Shown one piece after another: positions 14,395 through 23,667 of a stretch of 54,095 bases of DNA; the first letter of the stretch is position 1, and the number at the start of each line of letters is the position of its first letter. This DNA is from Pseudobdellovibrionaceae bacterium (lineage in GTDB: Bacteria; Bdellovibrionota; Bdellovibrionia; Bdellovibrionales; Bdellovibrionaceae), in contig JAKFYD010000023.1 in the NCBI GenBank assembly GCA_021731025.1, positions 1-54,095 of the forward strand, read 5' to 3'. The position numbers and the translations under genes are program-made. Under the pieces are notes generated by a model that was not told where the DNA came from, did not search any database, and saw nothing but the letters and a program-made list of their open reading frames with translations.

Positions 14395-15915
14395 GTGCCA
14401 AAAAGAACAGAATTATTTACCACTGAAAGACTGGAGGGAATTACCTCTCACCATCCTTACCTTTTTCTTTTTCAAAAAGAAGACTGGCGAGAATATCTAG
14501 TCCTATTTGCCGAAATTTACGATCTTCTGGAAGATGATAATATCCGACTTCCGTTTGAAGCTGTGCGCACTATAGTTCTTAAGTTTTATGCCCCTCGACA
14601 GCTTTCAAGCGTGGAAGGAAAAATTGGACAATTTTTTTCAATGGCAATTGCCGAACTCCGTGTTTTGCAAGATTCTCACGATCAATTTGGCAATAGATTC
14701 ATTGAAACGACACGCTGGGGACGTCACCTCATGCAGTTGATCGAATCCCTGCTCTCTCAGCGAACTCGCTACTCAGGTACAGGGGCCGAAGCCTTACTAG
14801 GATCGCTCAATGATATCCTTACCAGTCGTCAACAAATCACCAAGGAAGAAGCACTCTCGCATCATCGCGAAAAAATTAAGTCTTACCAAAAGGACATCCA
14901 GAGAATTCAGGAAAAAGGCTTAGATCACGCAGAATTACTTCCCATTCCTCATTCTAATGAAGCTCTCTTTAGCCAAGCAGAAGAAGCTGCCATACATATT
15001 CTTTCATCCATAGAAGACGTTAAAACAGCTATAGAAAAACAGCGGCAAGAGCTTGCCGCGCACTACTTTGAGGGCCATAAATCAGCAGGACAAAGCCTTC
15101 ATGCTGTCGCTGAATTTTACGAATTACTTTTTCTTTCTCCCGAGTACGCCAGCTACATCCAGGCAAAAAGACTACTTTCTTATCTTGAAGGTTATACCGC
15201 CAGGTTTTCAATTAAAAACGTGGGTCATCTTTTACATAAAATTCGTGAAGGGGAACTGATATCTGAGCAGGAGATTAACAGATCACAACTCCGCGGCTTC
15301 ATGAATCAGTTTTCATATGCAGATCACAGCATACAAGAAAAAATAAAATCACAAATTAAACTTTTACAGCAGCAAGTCTTATATGCCATCAACACTGACA
15401 TTCGTGGCCTACAAAAATTACTTCACGACAGCGTTTCAAGTCTGTTATCGAACAAATCTCATGTCATAGACTTTTTTGAAAAACATCCCATTGAAATCTC
15501 GGTAGCTGCAGAGTTTGATATTGGCCAAGTGCAACTTTTTGAATTTGATATTCCTGTTGAACCAGATTCCGTTCAACTTTCTAATCATACTTTAGAATTT
15601 GAGGAACAAAAGGCCTTATTTCTTGCTCTTATGCAAGCTGAAGAAACAACTTTACAGCAAATTCTTAAGCGACTTTTAGAGCATATTTACCAACACACAT
15701 CGATTGAACTGGAAAATTACAGAATTGAGCACGGTCTCGCGGAATATTATGTTCTTTGCGAAGCAGATTTGTTCGAAAAAAGAATTATCAAAACGCCGAC
15801 AGGTCAAAAGGACCTTCCCATTTCAACAAAGTATGGCGAATTTATACTTCGGCAAGTTCCGGTATTTAAATTTTCACTGACTGACGGGGGTTTCCATGAC
15901 GATGCCATCGAATAA
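14395..15915 (+). CDS. jetA: Wadjet anti-plasmid system protein JetA (MksF-like kleisin)
   Basis: 506 residues, mostly helical, in first place of a four-gene overlapping operon with the exact jetA-B-C-D order and size pattern of Wadjet systems (about 500, 210, 1150 and 360 residues). JetA/MksF is the kleisin that bridges the SMC-like heads. The N-terminal part looks like winged helices (DWREYLVLFAEIYDLLEDDN, RRTIVLKF-like region) followed by long helices. The GTG at 14395 is used because a TAG lies 12 bases upstream in frame and AGGA precedes it. The end overlaps jetB by 20 bases. I do not assign the Wadjet subtype. Confidence 0.82.
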   Translation: MPKRTELFTTERLEGITSHHPYLFLFQKEDWREYLVLFAEIYDLLEDDNIRLPFEAVRTIVLKFYAPRQLSSVEGKIGQFFSMAIAELRVLQDSHDQFGNRFIETTRWGRHLMQLIESLLSQRTRYSGTGAEALLGSLNDILTSRQQITKEEALSHHREKIKSYQKDIQRIQEKGLDHAELLPIPHSNEALFSQAEEAAIHILSSIEDVKTAIEKQRQELAAHYFEGHKSAGQSLHAVAEFYELLFLSPEYASYIQAKRLLSYLEGYTARFSIKNVGHLLHKIREGELISEQEINRSQLRGFMNQFSYADHSIQEKIKSQIKLLQQQVLYAINTDIRGLQKLLHDSVSSLLSNKSHVIDFFEKHPIEISVAAEFDIGQVQLFEFDIPVEPDSVQLSNHTLEFEEQKALFLALMQAEETTLQQILKRLLEHIYQHTSIELENYRIEHGLAEYYVLCEADLFEKRIIKTPTGQKDLPISTKYGEFILRQVPVFKFSLTDGGFHDDAIE

Positions 15916-16537
15916 TGAAAAACCATTTGAATTTAATAAATCTGATCTCGAGCTGGCGGGTTGCATCCGACGACTACTTAAATCAAGATTTATTCTGCGC
16001 TCACAAAATGAAAAATGGTTTGAACTGATACTTGATCGCAGAAAAGAACTGCAAAAAATATTTGATACCATGGCGGCTCGACTTGAAATCAATGAATCGT
16101 TAAGAGTTGCTTATCTTCGACCTAGCACTGCGGAAGTAGAAGAGGCCTTAGATTACCAATTGGGTCGAAAAAAACAATTAAGTTCATTGGCATCGGCACT
16201 CATCATTTATCTTCGCCATCAAAGATTACAGTATTTTCTTCACCCCACCTCTGACCCAATGCCATTGATTGAACTCATGAACTTGCGAGAGTATCTAGAA
16301 AAGTTCAATACGAACACCCTAGACAGTCAATTTGAAAGAAGTTTTCGCAAAGCCCTCTCAGAACTCGTAGACCTGCAGATACTTATCGAGACAAAAAATG
16401 ATTCTGGAATTTACGAAATTACACCCTTGTGCGAACTCCTTTTATCACAGGATAATATTTCTAATATTTACGATAAAATGACCGAATACTTTAAGTCCTT
16501 TTCAACTCATTCCGAAGAAGGGGCTCCTCATGCTTGA
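15896..16537 (+). CDS. jetB: Wadjet protein JetB (DUF4194/MksE-like)
   Basis: 213 residues, double winged-helix type protein like MksE/DUF4194, the KITE subunit that binds the kleisin JetA. Visible blocks are LAGCIRRLLKSRFIL at the start and a C-terminal FRKALSELVDLQILIE with YEITPLCELLL, which is typical of these proteins. It overlaps jetA by 20 bases and jetC by 8, so the subunits are made in coupled fashion. Confidence 0.83.
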   Translation: MTMPSNNEKPFEFNKSDLELAGCIRRLLKSRFILRSQNEKWFELILDRRKELQKIFDTMAARLEINESLRVAYLRPSTAEVEEALDYQLGRKKQLSSLASALIIYLRHQRLQYFLHPTSDPMPLIELMNLREYLEKFNTNTLDSQFERSFRKALSELVDLQILIETKNDSGIYEITPLCELLLSQDNISNIYDKMTEYFKSFSTHSEEGAPHA

Positions 16538-19500
16538 GCAAGGTTATAGCTTACTTCGCGTCGAAGTTTTGAATTGGGGCAATTTTCATGGTTATCAAAA
16601 ATTTGATCTTCGATCTGAAGATGCGTTGCCCGGCATGTTGGCACCACCTTCTGCAAGCGCCATTCTTGGCGTCAATGGTTCTGGAAAATCAACACTGATT
16701 GATGCTCTGATGATCACTCTACTTCCCTTTGAAAACTCACTAAAACTTGGAGTAACAAACGATGTCGAATCCGGCTCATCAGGGGGAAGAACAATTAGAG
16801 ATTATGTTTTGGGAAAACATTCAGCCACAAACAGTCAAAATGAAAAAATAGTTTCAAGTGCCTATGGACGCAATCAAGGATGCTCTATGGTCTGCTTACA
16901 GTTCAAACACAATCGAAGCCCTAATAAATTTTTAAGTCTTGGAAGATTGTGGTGGTATCAGAATCAAACGGTCAGTGACACTCAGATCGCATTTATATCT
17001 TATGATAAAGCCAATATCTCACAGCTCTGTCATGATTCTAAAACACCGCGCACAGCAAAAGACTTTCGACAACATATGAAGATGAACCAGCCCCATGTTC
17101 AACTTTTTGAAACTATGCAGTCTTACTTCACTGCACTGAGTGGCAGCCTGGGGCAAATTTCGCGTGATGATTTAAAAATTTTAAATAGAGCCTTTTATGT
17201 TAAATCAATATCGAATATAGATCAGTTTATCAGGGACAATATGCTGATTGAGCAAGACAGTCCCCACCTTTCTCGGATGCTAGAAAATGTCAAAAACGGA
17301 CGAGAAATTGCAACCGCCATCAATACTTGCGAAACAAAAATTGCTTATATTCGAAAAATTGTTAAAGATCTCGAGCAACTCAATCAATTATCCCTACAAA
17401 AAGCTGAAAAAGAACTGAAACTGAGGGTTTTGACTCTTCATAAAGATTGGCACGAGCTCCAAGAATTCAAAGTGGACTTGGAAAAAAAATCAGCAGAGCT
17501 CTCCGCGCTTCTCGGCCAACTTCCAGGCCTTCAGCACATAAGGAAAGAATTCGAAATTGAGCAGGACCAAATTCAATCCCAACTTGCTCATCATGATTTG
17601 AATCATCAGCTGCAAAACCTAAGCCTGCAGATCGAATTTTTAGAAAAGGAAGTCCTTCGTCTGCAAACAAATTGGGATGACCTGTACGCCAAGGCTAAAA
17701 ACTATGGCATTAAGATCTCCTATGAAAAAATAAATATTTCAGACTTAATTCAGACGATAGATGCGAAAAATACTGATTACGAACACCGGCTTAGCATTCT
17801 CGATGCTGAAAGTGAAAGGTTAAGATCCGAATCTTTTGAGGTGGAACGTCAAACCAAAGAACGTCGAGAAGAATTTGAGCATTTAACAAAATCAAAAACC
17901 GTTATATCAAAAGACCTTTACTCGATAAAAGAAGAGGCCATTGCAGATCTTGAAATTCCGCCCAGTTCACTGGTATTTGTCGGCGAGCTCATTAAAGTCA
18001 AAGATTCTGAACGAGAGAATCGAAAGGCAATTGAGTCGGTTTTATTTCCTATATCCCGAAATATCTTATGCCATCCTGACTATTTGAATGATTTCACCAA
18101 GTGGCTAGATGCTCGCGGCCTAAAATCCGATGTCACAGCTAAACGAATTTCCATCGAAGAATTAGATGGTAAAAATGGAATTGACAGTTTTACTCCAGCT
18201 GGCGGCGATAAGAGGTTTAGCGCTAAACAACAAATTCTCTCAATGATTGAATTACTTCCAGAAAGTCAAAACCCCTTTTTTAGATACCTATGGGCTTGGC
18301 TCCACGATACGTTTGATTATCAACTGGTTGAATTAAAAGAATTTCGCACTCAGCATGGAAAATTGGTTACACGCGAAGGGCTTGTAAAGACTGACACACG
18401 AACGATGCGTAAATTAAAGAATAATTTCCCATCCAGCTTAGGTTGGGATAACCGTGAAACCATCGAGCTGATTGCCCGGCAATTGCAACAGCTGAACACA
18501 TTACATCTTCAGCTGAAAGAGTCTCTTCAAACAGCAGTTAGCAGTCATACCGAAATTTTAGAAAGAAAACGATTTTGCACAGAACTTTCAAGCCGCATTT
18601 GCGAATTTTCCGATTTTACTGAAAAAAAGAAAAGCTTAGATGACTTAAAGATGAAATTGAAACTGATTCACTCTAATAATCCGGATTATTTAAAGTTAAA
18701 AGAATCCTTCGAAGCTATAACAATACAACTGAAACAATCTCAAAAACGAGAAAGCCAGTTAGAGGCGGAAGCAAGCCAACTTGAAAAATCAATTAAAGTC
18801 ATTTCAGCATTAATTCCAAGCAAAGAGGCTGAAATTAAAAACTCGAGTTTATATATGCGGCTGGTCTTCGAGATGAAAAGTGAAGCCATGCTTATTGAAG
18901 CTTTGCAAGCGGTTGAAATCGATTTGCAAAAGAAAAAAACAACTCGTCTGAATTTTGAGTCTTACTTGCAAGAAGAAGTATTTAAAATATCAACCCAGAT
19001 GGACAAGACACGAAATACGGCTGCTTCCGCATTGGAAAATTATAAACAAACGTATGATGACACTAATATGCCATTTCTACTTCCTGAAAATAAAAATTTA
19101 TCACAATTTGTTGAGGAGTGGTCTCAGCTTTCTGACCGTCTGCAGAATACCGAATTGCCTCAGGCTCAAGAAAAATGGAAAAAATTCTTTGATCAAATCC
19201 TCGTGGATTCAGTTAAGGACACGATTAATGAGATAAAATCAAAACTTCACGAGATTCAAAATAATATTTCGTCAATTAACGAAGTTCTAAGATTGACTAA
19301 TTTTGAGGATTTACCTGATGAGAAGAGATATCTCAAAATCCACATTCAGTCTTCACATGATGACCGTGTCCGTAAATTTAGAAAAAAAATGACAGACATT
19401 GAAAAGATCTTGGGTCCTACTGTCAGATCACAGGTCGAAACCCAAAGTCAGCAAGTTATGGAAGTTCTAGTTCCCTTCGTTGACGAGTTACAAAATGATA

Positions 19501-20003
19501 CGCTTTATCGGAATTTTGTAACGGATGTTCGTCAGCATTTTTCTTTTGAAGTACACTCTTTAAGTCGCAGTAAAAATGGCGAACAAGATCAAATTGTTGA
19601 GATCTTTTCAGGAGCCCGTCGTGATGCGAAGAGCTCTGCTCAGACTACCCAACTTGCGTATACACTGCTAGCCTCATGCTTAGCCTATCGGTTTAAATTT
19701 CATGACCCTGTGGCTGGACAAGAGACTCCACGCCTGTTGATCTTAGATGAATTCGGCGGAAAGTTTGACAATGAAAAGCCGCGGGAAATACTGAAACTTC
19801 TTGATCAGATGGGCTTTCAATCCGTTCTTGTTAGCCCTATGTCGAAAGCCGATTTGCTCGCTGAAAGCATCAGTCATTTAGTATTGGTTCACAAAGTTTC
19901 AGCAACACAATCAAAAGTTCATTCCTATCAATTGACTTCCAAACGTGACTACGAGGAACTGCTTAAATCAGGCTTGAATCATGAGCAAAATTTTAAACAT
20001 TAA
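16530..20003 (+). CDS. jetC: Wadjet protein JetC (SMC-like ATPase, MksB-like)
   Basis: 1157 residues, the motor of the complex that recognises and extrudes circular plasmid DNA. The head starts with NWGNFHGYQ and Walker A ILGVNGSGKSTLIDAL (about residues 45-57). Two long coiled-coil arms flank a hinge-like region around residues 470-680. The C-terminal head has a signature-like FSGARRDAKSSAQT, TQLAYTLLAS and Walker B LLILDEFGGKFDN (about 1069-1080), where the Glu next to the Walker B Asp is present, so ATP hydrolysis should be intact. Overlaps jetD by 23 bases. Confidence 0.93.
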   Translation: MLEQGYSLLRVEVLNWGNFHGYQKFDLRSEDALPGMLAPPSASAILGVNGSGKSTLIDALMITLLPFENSLKLGVTNDVESGSSGGRTIRDYVLGKHSATNSQNEKIVSSAYGRNQGCSMVCLQFKHNRSPNKFLSLGRLWWYQNQTVSDTQIAFISYDKANISQLCHDSKTPRTAKDFRQHMKMNQPHVQLFETMQSYFTALSGSLGQISRDDLKILNRAFYVKSISNIDQFIRDNMLIEQDSPHLSRMLENVKNGREIATAINTCETKIAYIRKIVKDLEQLNQLSLQKAEKELKLRVLTLHKDWHELQEFKVDLEKKSAELSALLGQLPGLQHIRKEFEIEQDQIQSQLAHHDLNHQLQNLSLQIEFLEKEVLRLQTNWDDLYAKAKNYGIKISYEKINISDLIQTIDAKNTDYEHRLSILDAESERLRSESFEVERQTKERREEFEHLTKSKTVISKDLYSIKEEAIADLEIPPSSLVFVGELIKVKDSERENRKAIESVLFPISRNILCHPDYLNDFTKWLDARGLKSDVTAKRISIEELDGKNGIDSFTPAGGDKRFSAKQQILSMIELLPESQNPFFRYLWAWLHDTFDYQLVELKEFRTQHGKLVTREGLVKTDTRTMRKLKNNFPSSLGWDNRETIELIARQLQQLNTLHLQLKESLQTAVSSHTEILERKRFCTELSSRICEFSDFTEKKKSLDDLKMKLKLIHSNNPDYLKLKESFEAITIQLKQSQKRESQLEAEASQLEKSIKVISALIPSKEAEIKNSSLYMRLVFEMKSEAMLIEALQAVEIDLQKKKTTRLNFESYLQEEVFKISTQMDKTRNTAASALENYKQTYDDTNMPFLLPENKNLSQFVEEWSQLSDRLQNTELPQAQEKWKKFFDQILVDSVKDTINEIKSKLHEIQNNISSINEVLRLTNFEDLPDEKRYLKIHIQSSHDDRVRKFRKKMTDIEKILGPTVRSQVETQSQQVMEVLVPFVDELQNDTLYRNFVTDVRQHFSFEVHSLSRSKNGEQDQIVEIFSGARRDAKSSAQTTQLAYTLLASCLAYRFKFHDPVAGQETPRLLILDEFGGKFDNEKPREILKLLDQMGFQSVLVSPMSKADLLAESISHLVLVHKVSATQSKVHSYQLTSKRDYEELLKSGLNHEQNFKH

Positions 20004-21069
20004 TGAATTTTTGGATCGCGCCGAAAGAGAATATCTTTTTGAAAACAAAGTTCATTTTGTTTTTACGATCCGACGAAAAGCCCACGATGATGACTTTTAT
20101 TCTCGATTGGAATCAGAACTTCAAAAGCAAAATATTTTAAAAATACATGATCTCAGGTTAGTTAAAGAAAAGTACGCCAAAATTTCTCGTCCATCAGCGG
20201 TCAGTATTGATCTTGACACTCTACTTACCCAAAGAAGCCATCTTAAACTCTTAAAATCTGAAATGGGCTTCTGGGGCGAACGATACCCAAAGATCAATTT
20301 ATTATTATTTGCTAAAACGTATTTTCGCGATTCTATGGAAAACCTGGCGCTGACGTACAGTTGTGCAGAGGTGCTGAATTACTTAATTTCTCATCCTGAA
20401 ATCTGCATCGGCCTTCTGCCACGCGAAATTTCTCACGGCCAATCGACCAAACTGATAGGAAAGGAGCCCCTCCTTCTTAAGATGTTTTCATGTTGGCGGG
20501 ATCAATCGTCCCGCTGGAGCGATTTTTATAACTATTTCGGCTTGCTGGATAAACCTGCAGAATTTCGCATTTTTGCCCCTGAATGTTTGTTGCAAAATCA
20601 AAATTTAAAAAATTATCACGGATTGCTGTCTCGTGATTTTTTTAAAGATTATAATTTTTCAAATCTTAACGGAACACTCATTATTGAAAATTACGAGTCC
20701 TTTTATGTGGCTGCCCGACATTCGAAAAAGACTTTAATATTATGGGGCGCAGGTTGGAAGGCGGCAAGTCTACGGAGCATTTCAAAGAGTTTACCAGGTC
20801 CTGTTTTTTATTGGGGTGATATCGATAAAGAAGGCTATGAAATCTTTGCTTATCTTTGTAATTTTATGCCTGACCTAGAGCCTTTGTATATGAGCTTCAA
20901 AACCATTCACGACAACCCAGATCTCCAGCAAAAGCGGGATAAATATTTAGGACCGTATAAACAAATTCCCAAACTTCAAGACGAATACATTTGGATCTGT
21001 TCGAGGGGTTTGCAAATTGAACAAGAACAACTCCAACCCCAGTGGCCATATTGTGACAGCCTTTCCTAA
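19981..21069 (+). CDS. jetD: Wadjet protein JetD (Toprim nuclease, DUF3322/DUF2220)
   Basis: 362 residues, the nuclease of the Wadjet complex that cleaves the extruded plasmid. The C-terminal Toprim fold is evident: LIIENYESF with the catalytic Glu, TLILWGAGWKA, and VFYWGDIDKEGYEIFAYL with the acidic DxD pair. The N-terminal half matches the DUF3322 arm region (WGERYPKINLL). All catalytic acidic residues that I can place are intact, so the system looks functional. Confidence 0.92.
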   Translation: MSKILNINEFLDRAEREYLFENKVHFVFTIRRKAHDDDFYSRLESELQKQNILKIHDLRLVKEKYAKISRPSAVSIDLDTLLTQRSHLKLLKSEMGFWGERYPKINLLLFAKTYFRDSMENLALTYSCAEVLNYLISHPEICIGLLPREISHGQSTKLIGKEPLLLKMFSCWRDQSSRWSDFYNYFGLLDKPAEFRIFAPECLLQNQNLKNYHGLLSRDFFKDYNFSNLNGTLIIENYESFYVAARHSKKTLILWGAGWKAASLRSISKSLPGPVFYWGDIDKEGYEIFAYLCNFMPDLEPLYMSFKTIHDNPDLQQKRDKYLGPYKQIPKLQDEYIWICSRGLQIEQEQLQPQWPYCDSLS

Positions 21070-21092
21070 AGAGAGAAAAGAAGTGTAGATGT

Positions 21093-21359
21093 TTAACTTT
21101 GTTGTCTAAGAAAATCTCTTAAAGCCTGAACAATCATTGATTGATACTTTTTACCATCAGCCTTAGCTTTGACTTTAAATGCGCGAATGATATTCGCGGG
21201 TACTCTAAGACTGATGAGTTGGGTGGACTCATCCTGATGACCAATAATTTTCCGAAAGGATTCTAGGAAATCCATGGCCTCTTCGGGCGTCAGATCACGA
21301 GTTTTTTCCATTGGCTTTTTACGGACTAAAGTTTTCTTTTTAGCTGTTCTTTTTTTCAT
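21093..21359 (-). CDS. Ribbon-helix-helix-type antitoxin candidate
   Basis: 88 residues. A basic N-terminus (MKKRTAKKKTLVRKK) precedes a C-terminal half with the ribbon-helix-helix pattern: QLISLRVPANIIRAFKVKAK is beta strand plus helix A, and KKYQSMIVQALRDFLRQ is helix B, as in CopG/BrnA-like proteins. It overlaps the upstream nucleotidyltransferase gene by 20 bases and probably represses the operon through the 30-bp palindrome. It ends 24 bases after the convergent jetD. Confidence 0.75.
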   Translation of the reverse strand: MKKRTAKKKTLVRKKPMEKTRDLTPEEAMDFLESFRKIIGHQDESTQLISLRVPANIIRAFKVKAKADGKKYQSMIVQALRDFLRQQS

Positions 21360-21819
21360 TTAACTTTTCTTTAATTTTAACAATATCAATTTGATCTTGA
21401 GGACGATTCGCTTCTTCTTTTAACAATAACAAATCTTCTAGCGAGGCCACATTAATTTTGTGTCCATGAAGACTTATTTTCTTTATTCTTATTTCTTTCA
21501 GGTCGTGATTAATAAGAATATCAACGGCTCTTGAAGGATTTTTATAATCAACGAAAGACCAAGCTATTAAATTCCTATTTTCGATATACTCTTTTCTGAA
21601 TTTAAAAATATCTTTGGCCTTAACCGGAATTCGAGAGGTTAACCCCAACTTGTTGAGAACCATTTCACACTTTTCAAAATCTTCTATTTTAAGTCGAATA
21701 ATGAGATCAACATCGACTGTGGCACGAACGATATTGTGAAAGGCTAAAGCATACCCCCCAACAACAACGTAGGGCACCTGATTATCATGAAATGCCTGAG
21801 TCACTTCCAGGATGAACAT
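21340..21819 (-). CDS. Nucleotidyltransferase-fold protein, probable toxin
   Basis: 159 residues with the minimal nucleotidyltransferase signature: VPYVVVGGYALAFH, then RATVDVDLII with the DxD active-site pair, and later NPSRAVDILI with a third acidic residue. This class includes AbiEii-like and MenA/MNT proteins acting on RNA or proteins. The operon order is toxin first, antitoxin second. The ATG abuts the 30-bp operator with no room for a ribosome-binding site, so it is probably translated from a leaderless transcript. Confidence 0.7.
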   Translation of the reverse strand: MFILEVTQAFHDNQVPYVVVGGYALAFHNIVRATVDVDLIIRLKIEDFEKCEMVLNKLGLTSRIPVKAKDIFKFRKEYIENRNLIAWSFVDYKNPSRAVDILINHDLKEIRIKKISLHGHKINVASLEDLLLLKEEANRPQDQIDIVKIKEKLNEKKNS

Positions 21820-21822
21820 AAC

Positions 21823-21854
21823 GACATTGTATATACATGTATATACAATGTCAA
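21823..21854 (-). promoter_or_regulatory. Consensus promoter inside a 30-bp perfect palindrome
   Basis: Bases 21823-21852 form an uninterrupted 30-bp palindrome with half-site GACATTGTATATACA. On the minus strand TTGACA (21854-21849) is followed by exactly 17 bases and TACAAT (21831-21826); the expected transcription start falls on the A of the ATG at 21819. A bound ribbon-helix-helix antitoxin would cover the whole promoter. Predicted result: tight autoregulation and leaderless mRNA. Confidence 0.8.
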
Positions 21855-22086
21855 CTAAAGGAATATGAAGTTATTTTTATGGACTTAGTGCGAACGAGGG
21901 CGGGTCATTTCTCCGATGCATTACTTTTATTTTGCGAAGCCCCATTCAAATTTTTGCGGGCTCATTGGGATCAATCGATTTCATGTCGAAGTAAAGATTA
22001 TTGCCATTCGTTACATGCATTGAATCCGGCATCCATAAGGACCCATTAACAATGCAATCAGTATCGTAACCCAAACGTCGCCGTGA

Positions 22087-22485
22087 TCGATATCACGTGG
22101 AAAATCTGAAATTGTTGTCGATACTCTTAAATATACAAGAAGTTTACCCTGCGCCACTTTGTCTAATAACGAAGCCTTGAATATTGCTGACCTCGTACTT
22201 TCAGGCCGTACATCATACGACAATTTTAAATATGCGTATAAAGTAACCTGTGATTATAACGATTCAATTAAAGCGGCTTCTTATCCAGGTCAAACACAGA
22301 TCTTTACCGGGCTTCTTCTCTACACAAGATCTTTGTCTTGCGCTACTTTATCACGCAATGAAGCTTTTCGAATTACAAACCTTGTTCAAAGCGGGGAGAT
22401 CGATTTAGAAGATTTTAAATTGAGTTACAAAACATCGTGCAATCTTCAGAGTTCTATTGAAGCTTCTCGTTGTATAGACCGATAA
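22087..22485 (+). pseudogene. Remnant of a repeat protein of unknown function
   Basis: An open stretch with no ATG start contains two tandem units of about 56 codons: YTRSLPCATLSNNEALNIAD...SYDNFKYAYKVTC and YTRSLSCATLSRNEAFRITN...LEDFKLSYKTSC. A still earlier unit may precede it but is cut by TGA at 22084. The paired cysteines at both ends of each unit suggest an exported disulfide-bonded repeat. The lack of a start and the stops upstream (22040-22086) suggest the 3' end of a decayed gene. The stretch 21860-22086 holds no other gene that I can support. Confidence 0.45.
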
Positions 22486-22501
22486 ATTCTCAATTAAAAG
22501 A

Positions 22502-22526
22502 AAAAGCCTCGTCACTAGGGGCTTTT
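22502..22526. terminator. Bidirectional terminator hairpin
   Basis: AAAAGCCTC and GAGG-like GGGGCTTTT arms around TCACTA lie between convergent ends (22485 and 22544). The A-run on one side and T-run on the other allow termination in both directions. Confidence 0.65.
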
Positions 22527-22543
22527 CCTTTTCTAATTTCATA

Positions 22544-22975
22544 TCAAAAATTATCATTAATCTGTGACCACCCGTAAAAGTGTCCAGCAATGACTAAGCT
22601 AACACCAATCAGAATAGCTTCAGGCACATGCAGCCATAAACCATAAATCAGGGGAAGCATTCCTAAAATTTGTAGACCTAAATTAAAGGGATGGAAGTGG
22701 ATCAAGGCTAATTTGCCCAATGTGGTCTGCGCGATAAAATGTGGATCAACCTTGCGAACCATAAATAAACCGAAACCCGAGAAGATCACTACAGAAAGAA
22801 GCGCCGCGACCCCGTTGTTCATCCACAAAAAATAACATCCCCAAATTGTTCCAACGAGATCGAAAACGATTTTACGCGCGTGAAAACGCAGCATGATGTA
22901 CCTTTTCGCAAAGGTGTAGCGAATCAGCTCGTAATGAACGTTAACATCGCTATCTTGATAGAGTTGAGTTCCCAT
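22544..22975 (-). CDS. Small integral membrane protein, unknown function
   Basis: 143 residues. After about 35 polar residues there are four likely membrane segments (FDLVGTIWGCYFLWM, VAALLSVVIFSGFGLFMV, LGLQILGMLPLIYGLWL, AILIGVSLVIAGHFYGW). No family recognised. The ATG at 22975 has AAGGAGG just upstream, a strong ribosome-binding site. Confidence 0.7.
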   Translation of the reverse strand: MGTQLYQDSDVNVHYELIRYTFAKRYIMLRFHARKIVFDLVGTIWGCYFLWMNNGVAALLSVVIFSGFGLFMVRKVDPHFIAQTTLGKLALIHFHPFNLGLQILGMLPLIYGLWLHVPEAILIGVSLVIAGHFYGWSQINDNF

Positions 22976-23092
22976 ATATCCTCCTTGATATTTGTTTAAA
23001 CTTAATTAGAAATGTAGCAACAGCTGTGCCCATAAATGAATTGAGGCAATTTTACCCTTGCCATTCTTTCTATTCTATTAAAAGATGTCTCC

Positions 23093-23557
23093 ATGAATCC
23101 TGCTCATGCGCACTTAATCTTAAATCACATCCCAGTCTTGGGTGCCTTTTCCTCGCTGCTTTTTTTGATTTATGCCCTTTGGAAAAAGGATGAAAGCTTT
23201 GTGAAGTTTACTTTTCAATGGCTCATCCTAGTTGGCCTTCTAACTATTCCTGCTTTTCTAACGGGAGAACCCGCTGAAGAACATATTGAACACATGGCTG
23301 GAGTGAGTGAAGCTCTGATCGAAGCCCACGAGGATGCCGCGCTCTATGGTTTGATTCTCACGGAGGCCATGGCGGCTCTGAGTTTACTGGGAATTTTCTT
23401 ATTCAACAAAAAACCAAGTCATGCCTTGAAGCTCATTAAAGTTCTTTTGCTAGTAGCGCTTTTTAATGTGACCGCAATGATTCGCATCGCAAATTTGGGT
23501 GGAGAAATTCGCCATCCTGAAATTCGTAAAGAACAACCACCCCCGGAAAAAACCTAA
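23093..23557 (+). CDS. DUF2231-like membrane protein
   Basis: 154 residues with four membrane segments. The start AHLILNHIPVLGAFSSLLF and the middle FLTGEPAEEHIEHMAGV with a following EAHEDAALYG are the histidine- and glutamate-rich pattern of DUF2231 inner-membrane proteins, some of which are found near haem or metal proteins. The conserved His residues suggest metal or haem contact, but no function is established. Confidence 0.7.
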   Translation: MNPAHAHLILNHIPVLGAFSSLLFLIYALWKKDESFVKFTFQWLILVGLLTIPAFLTGEPAEEHIEHMAGVSEALIEAHEDAALYGLILTEAMAALSLLGIFLFNKKPSHALKLIKVLLLVALFNVTAMIRIANLGGEIRHPEIRKEQPPPEKT

Positions 23558-23667
23558 CTGTCTATGTCTTTGACAACTGTCAAAACCACCTTGAGCTTAA
23601 CTCTAATTAAGCCATTGAAATTCAACGTCATTTTTATGGCATATTAATTGGTACGCTTCTATTCACT

